Below are positions 1-13,459 of a stretch of 64,000 bases of DNA, piece after piece; position 1 is the first letter of the stretch, and each line of letters begins with the position of its first letter. Made by a program: the position numbers and the translations under genes. The DNA is from Delphinapterus leucas (taxonomy: Eukaryota; Chordata; Mammalia; Artiodactyla; Monodontidae): NCBI RefSeq assembly GCF_002288925.2, contig NW_022098031.1, positions 1,023,159 to 1,087,158 on the forward strand, written 5' to 3'. The notes under the pieces are model-generated. The model did no database searches. It was not told where the DNA came from and saw nothing but the letters and a program-made list of their open reading frames with translations.

Positions 1-788
1 GTTCCTTTGTAATCTTATACGTTTTATTTTGTGCATTTCAAAACACTATTTTGAAAAGAGCCTATAGCCTCTCTAGATTCCCAAAAGGGGTCAGTGGCAC
101 AAAAAGTGTATAAGAACTAATGTATTCTGTTCATGCTGTTAATATAAAACATTCAGACTGTACCTGTTATCCAGTAAGATTTTAATAGCTGTTAGCACAG
201 TTTATGTTTTACATTTCCCATTACATTTTGTGAACTGCTGAGATGATGAAGTTACACAATGGTTTTTGCTCTTCTTTTTGGATAAAGAAAATTTTATTGC
301 AAATAAAATCATTTCACTTACTTGCAAAGGTCATTAACACAGCTGGCAATATATAAATATGGATCAATATATTCATGGCAGCTCAAAAAGGGAAACTGCA
401 ACAGTATCTGACACTTGAAGAAGATTGCCTATGCAGAAAAAGATGGCGGTCAGCAGAACATACTGAATGATATGCTTGTACTCTCATTTTTTTCTACTGA
501 TCTGTTTGCAAGACACTCTGTTCTTACTAGGAAAGAGAAAGTATGTAGGCTTATAAATTTTAAACAACATTTTTCTAACTACATATTTTTATAATGAGTA
601 CTACTTTTATGAAACTCATTGTATTCACCATTTTTGAAATAATCATAAAGTTATTCTTGTTGCATTACATTTCCTGATTTTAACAGTGTTTATGTAGTAT
701 TTACGCTAAAAATGCTTAGTGTTAAATATACAAATACAGTATATGTGTGGTGTATCCAACATGCCTAAATTTTTCACGTCATAGTTAC
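1..788 (-). other. OTOGL intron 9 (incomplete)
   Basis: AT-rich intronic sequence downstream of exon 9, running off the left edge. No further exon, RNA gene or clear repeat was recognised. Confidence 0.7.
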
Positions 789-916
789 CTCAAATGCTGG
801 CATTCCACTGGAGCATGGATTTGGAAAATCTGAGGGTGTGGGTACACATTTGGTGTCATCTGGAGTTTGCACCAACCAACTATTTGCAAACATAGCAATG
901 TCTTCTGTATAGTCCT
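789..916 (-). CDS. OTOGL: OTOGL coding exon 9: end of first VWD domain
   Basis: Acceptor 'tgtgtgaaatag' lies before 916 and donor 'gtaact' after 789. Enters in phase 1 and ends in phase 0. It reads [17 protein letters not shown], then [17 protein letters not shown]. The FANSW motif is the normal end of a VWD domain, and the next cysteines lead toward the C8 region. The following exon is beyond the left edge. The acceptor has a weak polypyrimidine tract, but the protein match is convincing. Confidence 0.92.
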
Positions 917-3900
917 CTATTTCACACAAACACATACAAAAAAATATGTATAATAGGATCACTTTCCACAAAGACACAGTTCACCAACATAAACTTCCTG
1001 GTCAAAAAGTTAAACTCAATAGCTTTATAATTACCAATGATATTAGACTATAACATTACTTCAGCATAATAAAAATAAATTGAACCAAGTTTAAGTACCA
1101 AATAAAAGTTAATACCATTGGAGAGAGAAAGCAAACTTCATTGAAGCAAAATGGGGAAGGGTTGAAAAGTGAGTGGTACAAAATGAATACCAGTAAAGCC
1201 TGCAGTTTATAATGCAGAGAGGAGAAAAAATATGCATAAAATTAAGAAACATAAGTCAAAGTTTGGTATGAAAATTTTCAGACAGCCCTCTCATTCTACT
1301 TGACATAAGTCAGAACCTTACTAAAACTGTAGCTCCATTTTTGGGGTACCTAGAGCCCTTGTGGAGATTTCAGAGGATGGTCATACAGACAATGAAAAAA
1401 TGGAAAAGACACCTGGAGAAGAGGGTACTAAGAAGTGAATTCATTCCATTGGAATATGATGAATAGTGTTTCTAAAGATGCTCGGGACAGATTAGGAATC
1501 CTGATACCATCCCAGCATTATTCAGAGGCAAGATTCAGGAGCTACTATGCGGCAGCAACAAACAGGCAGTTGGTGGTGAGCACTCTGGGCCTTCTATCTG
1601 GCCTGAGGACAAGTTCAGGGTCTGACATGAAAATTAATCCTGCCCCACGTTCGGACAAGGGCTGAATCTGAAATCTCAAGGACTCCGCAGACCCAAACAA
1701 GATGACATCTCAAAGTTCCATCTGACAGCCTTCATGTTTGAGTGTTAGCACCTCTACCACTGAGATTTACACAGCCACAGGTCCACCAGCGATGACAAGC
1801 TACTGCACCACTAGAATCAAAAACTGCAAGCCAAATGGTTCACCATTCTATCTCAGCATCTTCAAGATAGGAAGATGTCTACTTACTACTACCAATTTTG
1901 GGGAAGATTGTAAAAGTTCATCTATAAGAACGCTTTGCGCTCTTAGTATAAAATCCCAAATTTTACAGGGGCCTGGAAGACTTTTTTGATCTGGCCTCTG
2001 CACTCCCCCAACTCCCCACCTGTTTCACCCACTCTACCCCACCCTATCCCTCCTACATCCTCCACTCCTATATTTGCTCAGCCTACTCCAATCATACAAG
2101 CTTTATAATGTTCTTCACTCAAGCTCATTTCCACCCTGCTCCTGCTTTTGCTCTTGCATCTCCTCCTTCGAAATCACTCTTCCCCCACCCCAATCTTCCC
2201 TCTGCTGTCTCCCTTACTTCATGTGGACATCTATTTAATATGACCTCCTCAGAGAAGCCTTCTCCGGCACATGATCTAGACCCACCAAACATACACTGTT
2301 CTATCACTTAGTCTCCTTTTCCCCCTTTTTTAATGGCTGCTATTGCTCACAAAAATTATATTTTAATTTGTCTATTTATTTTGCCTTCTACTATATGAAG
2401 GGAGAGAGCTTGTCTAAGCTGTCCTATTGCTGGATCCCTAGTTTACTATCTGGTATAGAGTAGGTGCTCAAAATATATTTGCTAAATAAGTGAACGAATA
2501 AATACAAGGGAGTTTTCCATATTTATTAAATAGATTATTAGAGTCCTAGATGTTTGGTCCACTTTATTATCTCTGATATTGTTGGAAATGCTATACCCTG
2601 AACCAAGCATGGGTCTGGTCTAATATACTTATTTATTTATTTATTTATTTTGTGGTACACGGGCCCCTCACTGTTGCGGCCTCACCCATTGCAGAGCACA
2701 GGCTCCGGACACGCAGGCTCAGTGGCCATGGCTCACGGGCCCAGCCGCTCCGCGGCATGTGGGATATTCCCGGACCGGGGCACGAACCTGTGTCCCCTGC
2801 ATCGGCAGGCGGACTCTCAACCACTGTGCCACCAGGGAAGCCAAATATACTTATTTTTAAAAGGAAAAACTGATGTTCCTTTTAAGTAAATTTATAGTCA
2901 CATTTCATTTCAAAGCATCATCATACTTTTAAGGTCTGCAGAATCAAAAATATTTCCTAAAGGCCCACCTATTTCCATATTTATGCACAAATTTTAATGT
3001 AACTAAACAACCTGGGCAATCCCTTAGAGTTCACTTTAATTCCAGCTTTTAACCACATATTTAGCTGTTTTCACTACATTGCATTAACAAAAAAGTCACA
3101 AATGTTGGTTACTATGAGACTTTAAATCCATATCAGTTGGTGGTCTGGGAGCCTGCAAAACTAAAATTAAAATGTTTCATATAAAATGTACTACAAACGG
3201 AGCAATTTACTGTCCATATCAGAACACTTCTAAGAGTGAAAGAGAGGCAGTATTAATTATTATGCTGGGAAAAACAAGAGTAAATCAGGGCTTCTATGAG
3301 TAGCTAGCCATAGATATGAATTATGGAACCAGAATCTCAACTAGACAACAAATTTAAATATTTCTATATCTACAGAAATTCTGAAAAGGCTCATTTCTTT
3401 GTGAAGTCATGCCTGAAGAATGCATAGGAATGCAGAGAGAAATACAATTTTAATCACTGTTAAGAAATTATTAATTCAATGGGATTCAATCAAACTACCT
3501 CTCTGCCTCTAAAGATTTATCTAATCAGCAAAGTACAGGCTGAGTTTCAAGAAAATACTAGGCATCTTTAAGCTAAAGGTAATACAGTTCACCTGTAGAC
3601 GTATTCTTGCATTATTACGGTATGAGAGAAAATCGGAAAGCAGGTTCTAGTCACATCTTTATAAATTATCATAAGTTAGTTTTTTTATCATTCTGCTTTA
3701 CTCTGTGCACTAAATAAAATTGTGAAAAAGCTGAAATCTCTCTTTAGGCTCCTTCCATATACTTTCCAGGGTCCTTCTTGCCTTCTGCCAGTTCAGCCGT
3801 AATTCAGTCAAATTGCCTCCTCCCGGTCTTCTCCCACAAATAATCTGCTAACACTCCTCTGCGTGCTGCCCAATTATCTCACTGTAAGCAACCATTTTAT

Positions 3901-6900
3901 GTTCCAGGTTATCAAAGTCTGTCTGACTCTTAACGCAAATCCTAATCTGAGTCTCTCTGCCTCTAAACAAGAGCGGATGCTATTTTCTATCCCAACTTCT
4001 ATACCATGTTCCCTAGATGTCCCCAGGGAAGTTGCCCATGGCAGTCTTTAACTCTAACATTGAGAATTGAATTGAGTATTATTTTTTTCATAAAGCTTTG
4101 ATACAGAAGAAAAAGAAATCAATAGCTGCCATCTGATTGGTTCTGCCTACGTCCAAAACCCTACTTCCTAATATAGTCTCAAGATTCCAAGTTTGTGAAC
4201 TCTCTCATTCTAAATACCTAACTGGATGCAAAACACCATTTCGTGATGAAATGTACAATACTGTACATTTGTACTGTGCTCACAGACTTTTAAACACTTT
4301 CACTTACATTTTCTCATTAGATTCTCAGAGGCTGGGAAGCTCTAAGGGTCATTATTATTATCTCCATTTTGCATGTAAGAAAATTGACTCCTTGAAGCCC
4401 TGCTCTTTAGCTACTAGTAAACTAATACTGATGAAGCATTATGCATCCTGGGAAAATGTTTGCATTTTGACAAGGGCCTCTTAAAGCAATGTCTTTAATC
4501 AAACATTTTCACGTTAGCTCCATTATAGGCTCATTGAGAACACTTGGAGATGATAATAAATTAGCTAAAATGTATTCAGTATTAACTATGTGCCAAGCGA
4601 GACACTGTACTAAGTATTTTACAGGGATTACCTCATTTAATCCTTGCAACTCTATGAAGTATACACTACTAGTATACCATTAAACTTAGAAAGTTTAACA
4701 AGTGGCAAAGCAGAATATGAATCCCACATTCTGACTCCAGAACCCACACTCTAAGTAGGATTTTCATTCCCTTAAAACACAACATATGGGCAACTCTTCT
4801 TTATTAATTTTATAATATAAAACAAACAGTATTATATAGCGCTTTACAGATTAAAAGTCAATTTCTCTCACATTTATCTAAGAATAGAATTGGGAGCCAG
4901 TTGGATCTGTTAACTCAACTCTGATAACACCGTTTACAAGCTGTGTTACATTGGGCACATCACCTTGTGTCCTCATTGTAAAATTAAGAAAATACACCCA
5001 CTTTACAGGATGTTGTAAGAGTTGGGAATAATATAGCTATGTACTCATATTAACTATTACTAAATGGTATCAAGCTATGCTATTATTAACAATGCTCTGT
5101 GTTCCAAATTATTTTAATCCCTATTTTACAGCTGAAGAAACTGAGTATCAGAGAGATTAATTGAGATGCCTCAAATTATAAAACTTGTAAGAGCTGAACA
5201 AGATTCAAAGCCAGGTAGGTCTTCTGGTACTAAGAACAGTATTCTTTTTTATTGCACATTTATATGTGGACCTAAATCATGATTGTGTCCTGTAATTCTC
5301 TTATTTTGTTGCCACTGCAAACTAGTACCCATATTGAAACAAAACCCATTTTTAATAGCTCATTGGGACCAGTTTCATGACTTAGAATAAATAGATGAAT
5401 GAATGATATGTACATCATTATACATGATAAAAACCATTTCAAGTTATTACTCAACTTTTATCAATTCTGCTCACATTTTATTGTATTTACAAAACTATTA
5501 CATGGAAGTCATTTAATTTATTCCTATCAAGACTGGAAGCAAAATATCTGTTGCCCAAAAGTAGACAAGTTTGCCCCAAATGGGTCTGAATCACTAAAAT
5601 GTTGATATAAGCCCCAAGAAAGGAGAAGCTTTTTTTTTTTCACTGATATATCCCAAGCTCCTACAACAGTGCCAGACACAAAGTAAATGCTCAGTTAGTA
5701 TTTGTTACATGAGTAAGACCTGACTTGTATTAATTTAGCAAATGTAAGCTAGCTCATGGCTTTCAAGAATGACACAAAAATATTTTCCTGTTCAAGCTTC
5801 ACTTAAAATCACATAAGCAGGCAAGAGATTGCTACCATTTTTACCCAACCTAGGACAAGTTGTACCCTTCTGGGTATAAACAGAGTGATCAGTGAAGGAA
5901 GAAGAGCTCAGAAGTACCCACCCATTTCTTCTGCTCCACTTACCTTGCTGAATGATGAAATCATCAGATTGAATGTCATTGTAGTTTGCACATAGGCCAC
6001 ATGATTTCCCTTTATGCTCCTCAGACAGCTTCAGGTAAATTCCAGATATTCCATCCCAAGCCAATGAAAAACCAAAGGTTGTTTTCACCAGAATATAGTC
6101 AGCTAGTTTCTCAATGAAAACTTGTCCAATTGTCTGAGGCAATGTTAAACTTGAAAAATAGAACAAAGGCAATCTAAGAATTATGATGAAACATCAATTA
6201 CAGATGATCTATTTCTTTCTTGAAGTGAATGAGAATTAAATAAAAGATAATTATTATTCAAAATTATTGAATAAACTATGCAGTTAGATTTTCAACATTT
6301 TTGAAATTTTAATATTGAAATAAAAAGACCGTAAAAATGATACCTATTTTCGCATACTGATTAAGATTTTATACTTATAATTGGATGCTTCTTTCGACCA
6401 ACCAAAAGCACACTTCTGCTAAATGTCAGTGATTTTTAAAATCTGGAAAATAACCTTGTCTATTTAGAATAATGAGAGCTGAATGTATTTATATTTTTAT
6501 CTAGAGAGTTTAAGATAATCTAAAAATGCTACTCAACAATTTTGAAGTAAGAACAAACAATACTCAAAGTATGTAAACACATTTTTGATTGATGATTTTG
6601 TTTAATTTTGTTTTAAACTTGGCTGTAAAGAAATAAGAGCTTCTATCCCCAAAATGTCACCTTGGTACAAGTCATTGTTTTCCAAAAGAAAAAGCCATGT
6701 TAATTATAATTTATATTTTTAATGCTGCAAAGTATATTATTAGGAATAAAAATACTTTCCATACAGTATTCGTAAGGATTATATTCATAATTTTTAAGTT
6801 GCATACAATTTGGTCTATTTAAGCAAGGGTCACATTGAATATTTAAACTCCTGATCCAATGTCTAGTCTTTCCATTTTTCACAAGCATGTACACATACAG

Positions 6901-9900
6901 AGGAAGTGAGAGACATAAGAGGACAGAAGAAAACTAGCCAGGCTAAGTGAATAATGTGAGGTGAGAGGTTAGTAGGTACATTCATACATTTCTCTCAAAA
7001 ACTTCAAATTAGTGAGTTCCTTTCCAGTAAGAACATGGCTACGTGAAATAAAAACTATAAAATTAAACATACTCATTAACATAGGGATAGTCCCTAAAGA
7101 AACAATTCAAAATATCTGTAATCATTTCCACAAGTATGTGTGCAGATAATTTTTTAGTCATAAGATTTATAAGAATAGGAAAATAACTAAAATTTACACC
7201 AGAGAATAAATGACTTTACTGTCATAATCTATTATTATTAAAAATTATAAACATAAGAAATTCATCTTCAATTCCTAGTAAAAGTACGAATAATATTGTT
7301 TAAGTTTGCAAGTTTATAAAAGCTATACTTGAAAAAAGTGAGCCATGTTTTATAAAGATATTCCATAGCAATGGGATGTTCACTGCGGCAAGGTATAGTT
7401 TTTCTTTTGCAGGTATTCCTTGGTTTGGTCATTTGTCACTTGATCTCTTTCATAGTAAACTTGAATAAATACACAATTTTTGAAAACAAAACGTGCATAA
7501 CTGTGATTATCCAAATGTCTATACATTAAAAGATGCTAGTAGAGATGGGTGATGATACTAGAAGTTAGATAATCTCCCATAAATTTAAGAAAACCTCCAC
7601 GCAACTTGAAACATTAATAATGCAAACTAAACTGAATGCACAGATTAATACTGAAAATTATTCACAGGTTCATATGCACCAAAACCCTGCATTTCACAGG
7701 GGAGAGAACTGAAGTCCAGAAAGGTAAAGTATGATGTGCAGAGCCAAACACATTTGACTTCATTTTGGTAAACGTTTATCTAGCATCTGCTATGAGATAG
7801 GCCCTAGGCCCGGTATAGCATTATTATAAGCAGTTTAGCTGAGTAATACGAACCATCTTCTTTCTATTATACAAATGGAAATCTTCAAAGAAATATTTTT
7901 TCTGAGTTAAAATTTAAATATTATGTCCTATATTTAACAAAGGGTTAGTATTCTTGAAAATCTACTTAAATGGCGTTTTCGTTTTACAAAACAATAATTT
8001 TTAAGTGCCCCACTATGTTATCCCAAATCCCATATAAAAATCCTAAACCACTGTTTAAATTCAGCTCCAAGAAACACATATGTAAGTGCATTACCTTCCC
8101 ATTCAAATGGATAATCTTTCTTTTATAAGAAAATGAAAAGTACAGAACCCAATTGATGAAGAAAATAAGCCCAAGAGAGGCAGAGGGGCTGCTTGGGGTT
8201 GCCTGACTATGACAAAATATGGGTCAGTGCCTGGCTCCCCTGGTGCTTCATCCAAAGCCCTTCCTGCTATCATCTGAAGCCTCTTGAGGAATCTAAACTG
8301 AAAAAAAAGTACATAGGTTGGTACAGCCATTGCCCTGGAAAAAATCCCCATGGTTCAAACACTTGCTGGCGAATTCTGAATGGATAGAATTGTGCTATCA
8401 CAATTTACTTTTCTCAGCATAAGTCAGCCAAAACACAAAAAATACCTGCCCTCATGAAATATATCCCATTAGAGGAAGACAGTTAATAAAAGTTATCATG
8501 AAATGTAACTAAAATATGTACTATGCTAGATGACATGAAGGAGAAATATTAAACAGAGAAAAGGGATAGAGAGTGTGTCAAGGATGGGGGGGCAACTTAA
8601 AATTGAGTATTTCTATATTTATTTAGATTGGATGGTAGATTACTCCACAGTACTTCTAGTTTAAAATGTATGAAAGCTTCCACCAAATAAATAAACATCC
8701 GCTTCCCCTAAAGTTTCAGTTCTACAAGTGGGCCCCTCTCTTAGCTATTCAAGAAGACCAGTTATTTATTGACTCTCAACTCTTCGTCAGAACACTAACA
8801 GAAAATCCTGACACCCAAACCTCATTCACACAAATTTGGAAAGGATTTTCAGAGGTTAAGTTTTATTTTGATTTACTGTTTAAAAAAAAAGAAGAAGAAA
8901 AGATTTAAGAAAGGGGGCAAAAATAATTTGAGTTGAACTATAAGGATTTCTCCTGAATCTCTCTTACAAGTAGATGTAATAATCTTACCTCCACCTATAT
9001 AAGTATATTTGTATCCTGCAAAAACATTAGGGAGACTAAACTGTTAGATTCCTGGCTACCTGGTTGGCTTTGGAGCCTACTGAAATTTTTATGTCTGTAT
9101 GCTATAACTTAAAGGTTACTGTTGAAGAAATCCTCTCCCTTCTCTCCACATTCACTTCCAGAGTGAGATGTTTAGAAATTCTGTTAATCCGTTGTATTAC
9201 TTTCATTATATCATTTATCATATCTTACCTGATTCCATTCTTTTTTATTTCATGCCCATAAATTCGAATTTCCTCTTGGTCTGAAAAGAACAAGCTGATC
9301 GACCGATAACAGTAATACACTGAACCAAGGCATTTAGGGCTATTATGAACCTTAAAGGGAGAAAAACAAGAGAAAGCATAGAAACCAACAACAATACACA
9401 AACTTGCCTTCATCTGAGTTAACTAAATCCACAATGCACGTCTACAGCTCTATAGCATCATTAGTCCCATGACACTTCACAAAATTATAACTACAGTTAG
9501 GATTTTCAAGAGAAAAAAAGAAATTTGCTTCAGAAATTGGACAACAGAAGTAACTTCATAAAGTACAGGTTAATTTAGCATATTTATTTAAATGATCTGA
9601 ATCTTTACATACAGGATGTTAATATTCTAAAACTATGTGGTGTGATTGCCAAGACACGGAAGCAACCTAAGTGTCCATCGACAGATGAATGGATAAAGAA
9701 GATGTGGCACATATATACAATGGAATATTAGCCATGAAAAGAAATGAAACTGAGTTATTTGTAGTGAGGTGGATGGACCTAGAGTCTGTCATACAGAGTG
9801 AGGTAAGTCAGAAAGAGAAAAACAAATACCGTATGCTAACACATATATATGGAATCTAAAAAAAAAAAAAAAAAAAAGTCGTTATGAAGAACCTAGGGGC

Positions 9901-12900
9901 AGGATGGGACTAAAGACGCAGACCTACTAGAGAATGGACTTGAGGACACAGAGAGAGGGAAGGGTAAGCTGGGACGAAGTGAGAGAGTGGCATGGACTTA
10001 TATATACTACCAAATGTAAAATAGATAGCTAGTGGGAAGCAGCCGCATAGCACAGGGAGAAGAGCTCGGTGCTTTGTGAACACCTAGAGGGGTGGGATAG
10101 GGAGAGTGGGAGAGAGGGAGACACAAGAGGGAAGAGATATAAGGATATATGTATATGTATAGCTGATTCACTTTGTTATAAAGCAGAAACTAACACACCA
10201 TTGTAAAGCAGTTATACTCCAATAAAGATGTTAAAAATATATATATTACACAAAGTAATATTTAAAGGTTGCAAAAGTAACTATAACTCTAAAAATAAAA
10301 TTGTCGAAACACTTTAGGGAAGAGAGGTTATTTCTCAAAAAACTGGTGGGAAAATTAGTTTACTAGTAAAAATAAAAAAGAAAGCAAGGAAGAAAAGAGA
10401 AAAGTAAGAAAGGAGAAGAGGAATGTTAGTTTCTCTTACCCTACCACCAAAATAAAGATTAAAAGGTCCAAATAATGACAGCAGAAAATAGCTGAAAGAA
10501 AATATATATAACTATATAGATGGAAAAGAACTTTCAAAGCATAAAAGTGATAAGAAAAATCACCAATGATAAGATAGATTTTTAATACTGCAAGAATGTA
10601 ATATATAATTTAGTGATTAATCAGCAAATTTTATTGATCACTTATTATGTACCAGGCACTGTTCTAGATTCTGGAGATGTAGAAGTCAACAAAATAGACA
10701 AAAATACCTGCCCTCACGAACCTTATATTCCATTAGAGAAAAACAGTTAATAAAAAAAATATAACTATATGTAACTAAAATATGCACCATGCTACATGAC
10801 ACAAAGAAATATTAAGTGGAGAAAAGAGATAGACAGCATGTGTATCGAGGGTTGTTGAGGGGTTGGGGGCTGTTTTAGACTGAATGGCCAACAAAAGCCT
10901 CGCTGAGAAGGGGAAATTCTAGTAAAGATGAAGGAGGGATAAGAGCAAGCCATATGGATATTTAGACCATTCTAGGCAAAGGGAATAGCAAATGCAAAAA
11001 GCCTAAAGTTGGAATATAACTAAAATGTTCTCAGTATCCAGGAATCCAGACATATGACCCCAGGCAGGATACTGGAGGAGGTTTCCTTGAAGAAACAAAA
11101 TTGAAAAAGATGTACAGATACTAATATTGGGGGCTTATTTAATGAAACCAGAGACTCCCTGCTCAATCTCCCACTAGACAAGCAAGCCCCCATCCATGTA
11201 TTCAGATCTTCCAACCTAAAATTAGCTTTTAGAGCCTAATTCTCAAATGTGAATAAACATTCATGGATCATTTGATAAAAGCCTGCAATGTGAAAGGCAG
11301 GTGCCAAATAAACAAAAGAAAGGAGATCAAAGGAATCAAAAACAAGTCAGAAAAATAAACTTCCAAGAATCCATAATTGATATCTTCAGGGAGAACAGTG
11401 AGAAAAGGCCATTCATGAAACAAGAATAAAATGATGTTAAAAGTGAAATTCAAGGAATAAAAATAGGTGATTGGATATTGACAGTACGATAGGAAAAACT
11501 TATAACTGAAATAGAACTCCTGGAAGATAAATATTTAAGGTTGGAAAGAAATCTCCCAAAATGTAAAACAAAAAAGCAAAAAGATGGAAAAGAGAAATAA
11601 ATCAATGAGAAAATTAAGGAATCAGTCACTTAGTTCAGGCGCTCCAATATCTGAATTACAGAATTTCTGAAAGAGAGGAAATTAAGAAAGAAATATTATT
11701 CCAAAAGTGAAGGATTTGGATTGCTAGAAAGAGCCTATCAAGTACCTAGCACGATAAATGGGAAAAAAAGAAAAAAAAAAATTCACATAATGACATCTCA
11801 GAACATTGGGGATAAAGAGAACTAAAAATTTCTATAAAGAGAGGGGAGGGCTTCCCTGGTGGCGCAGCGGTTGAGAATCTGCCTGCCAATGTAGGGCACA
11901 CGGATTCGAGCCCTGGTCTGGGAAGATCCCACATGCCGCGGAGCAATGAGGCCCGTGAGCCACAACTACTGAGCCTGCGCGTCTGGAGCCTGTGCTCCGC
12001 AACGAGAGGCCACGACAGTGAGAGGCCCGCGTACGGCGATGAAGAGTGGCCCCTGCTTGCCGCAACTAGAGAAAGCCCTCGCACAGAAACGAAGACCCAA
12101 CACAGCCAAAATTAAATAAATAAATAAAATTTTTTTAAAAAGAGAGAGGGGAAATTTTAAAAGACCATATGCAAAATGATCAGAAATCAGAATGAATTGA
12201 ATTTCAACATTCTGAAAGTGATTTCCAAACTATAATCAAGATTTCAAATTTCTCCCTCCTATGCACTCTTGAAACATGGGTAATCATTAGTCAAATCCAT
12301 TTCACCTGCCTTCACTAACCAAGGTCGTTTTAATTGTTGCTACCAAAGATTTGCATGTACCCCAAGCAACATGTAGCCTAAACAATAAGATGTTTGCCCG
12401 AGTTATTTTCCAGGAACTTGGTGTCAGGGGTGTCTAGTTTGAGTTAGCTGGTTAAGACTGGAGAGGACCCCTTCCATTCCAACTTGCTCCAATGTGCAAG
12501 TGTGGTGACCTTTTGACGTCAGAGGGCTGAAAACACCCTCAGATCATGCTAAGTGCCTCCATTTTGGAACGATTCCCCACACCTTTTTCCAGTCACCTTT
12601 CCCCAAGCTTCCACGCCTCAGGCCACCCTGCTTTTTTATTCTTTATCCAATAAACACCCCAAGACCCTTGCCTTCAGGGAGATGGATCTGAGATTTGTTC
12701 TCCTGTATCCTCGCTTGGCTGCCTAATAAACCCTCTCTTTGCTGCAAACCCCGGCACCTCAGCATTTTGGCTTGCTGCAAGATGGGCAAAATGAACCTAG
12801 TTCGGTAACACTCTTTCCAGGAAAATATCTTCCCTTTCCAGAAAGCACTATAAACAAGCACTGCCCACATGATCAGAGCATCCAATAAGCTTTTTAGAGC

Positions 12901-13418
12901 CTATCTCTCAAGTATGAACAAAATTCAAGGACTGCTAGACACTTCACGGGACCTAAGAAACAGGGAAACCAATACAGGAGAGAGAAGAATGAAATTCTCC
13001 AGGAAGATGGTGAATAAAATCCTAAGTGCTAGGTGTACAGTAGGCGCAAAAACAACCACTCTCAGTTGGAACAGGAAAATGAAGAACTGAGGAAGGGACA
13101 TCTCATGGGAAGGAAAGAGAAACTGAGAGATTGTCTCATGTATCTGACCATACTGAGAACAGTTGTTTAGAGATACTTTGAAGGAAAAAATGATTGAAGT
13201 ATAGAAAATGCAGCAAATGAAAAATGGGATAACTGTTAATTCTATAAAATTGTACAGAGAAATAAAATCACAATAACATATTAGGCTTGGCTCTCAACAA
13301 TATTTATATAAATATTTTTCATATATGTACAATATGTAAATGACAATAGTATAAAAACCACATATTTAACCAATAACGGTGATATAACTATTAGGAGGAG
13401 AAAAGGAAAGTGTGTGTA

Positions 13419-13459
<41 letters not shown>

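Larger units (their letters stand above)
11230..13100 (+). repeat. Old LINE-like stretch (HAL1/L1-like) broken by younger insertions
   Basis: Purine-rich phrases such as 'catctcagaacattggggat' followed by 'aaagagaactaaaaa' resemble half-L1/L1 ORF1-type sequence. It is interrupted by the SINE at 11848-12142 and the LTR-like element at 12335-12810. The family call is tentative. Confidence 0.35.

Noticed and set aside
11746..12115. Overlapping open frames on both strands
   Set aside because: They are chance frames in a GC-rich SINE; the same pattern recurs at every SINE in the window.
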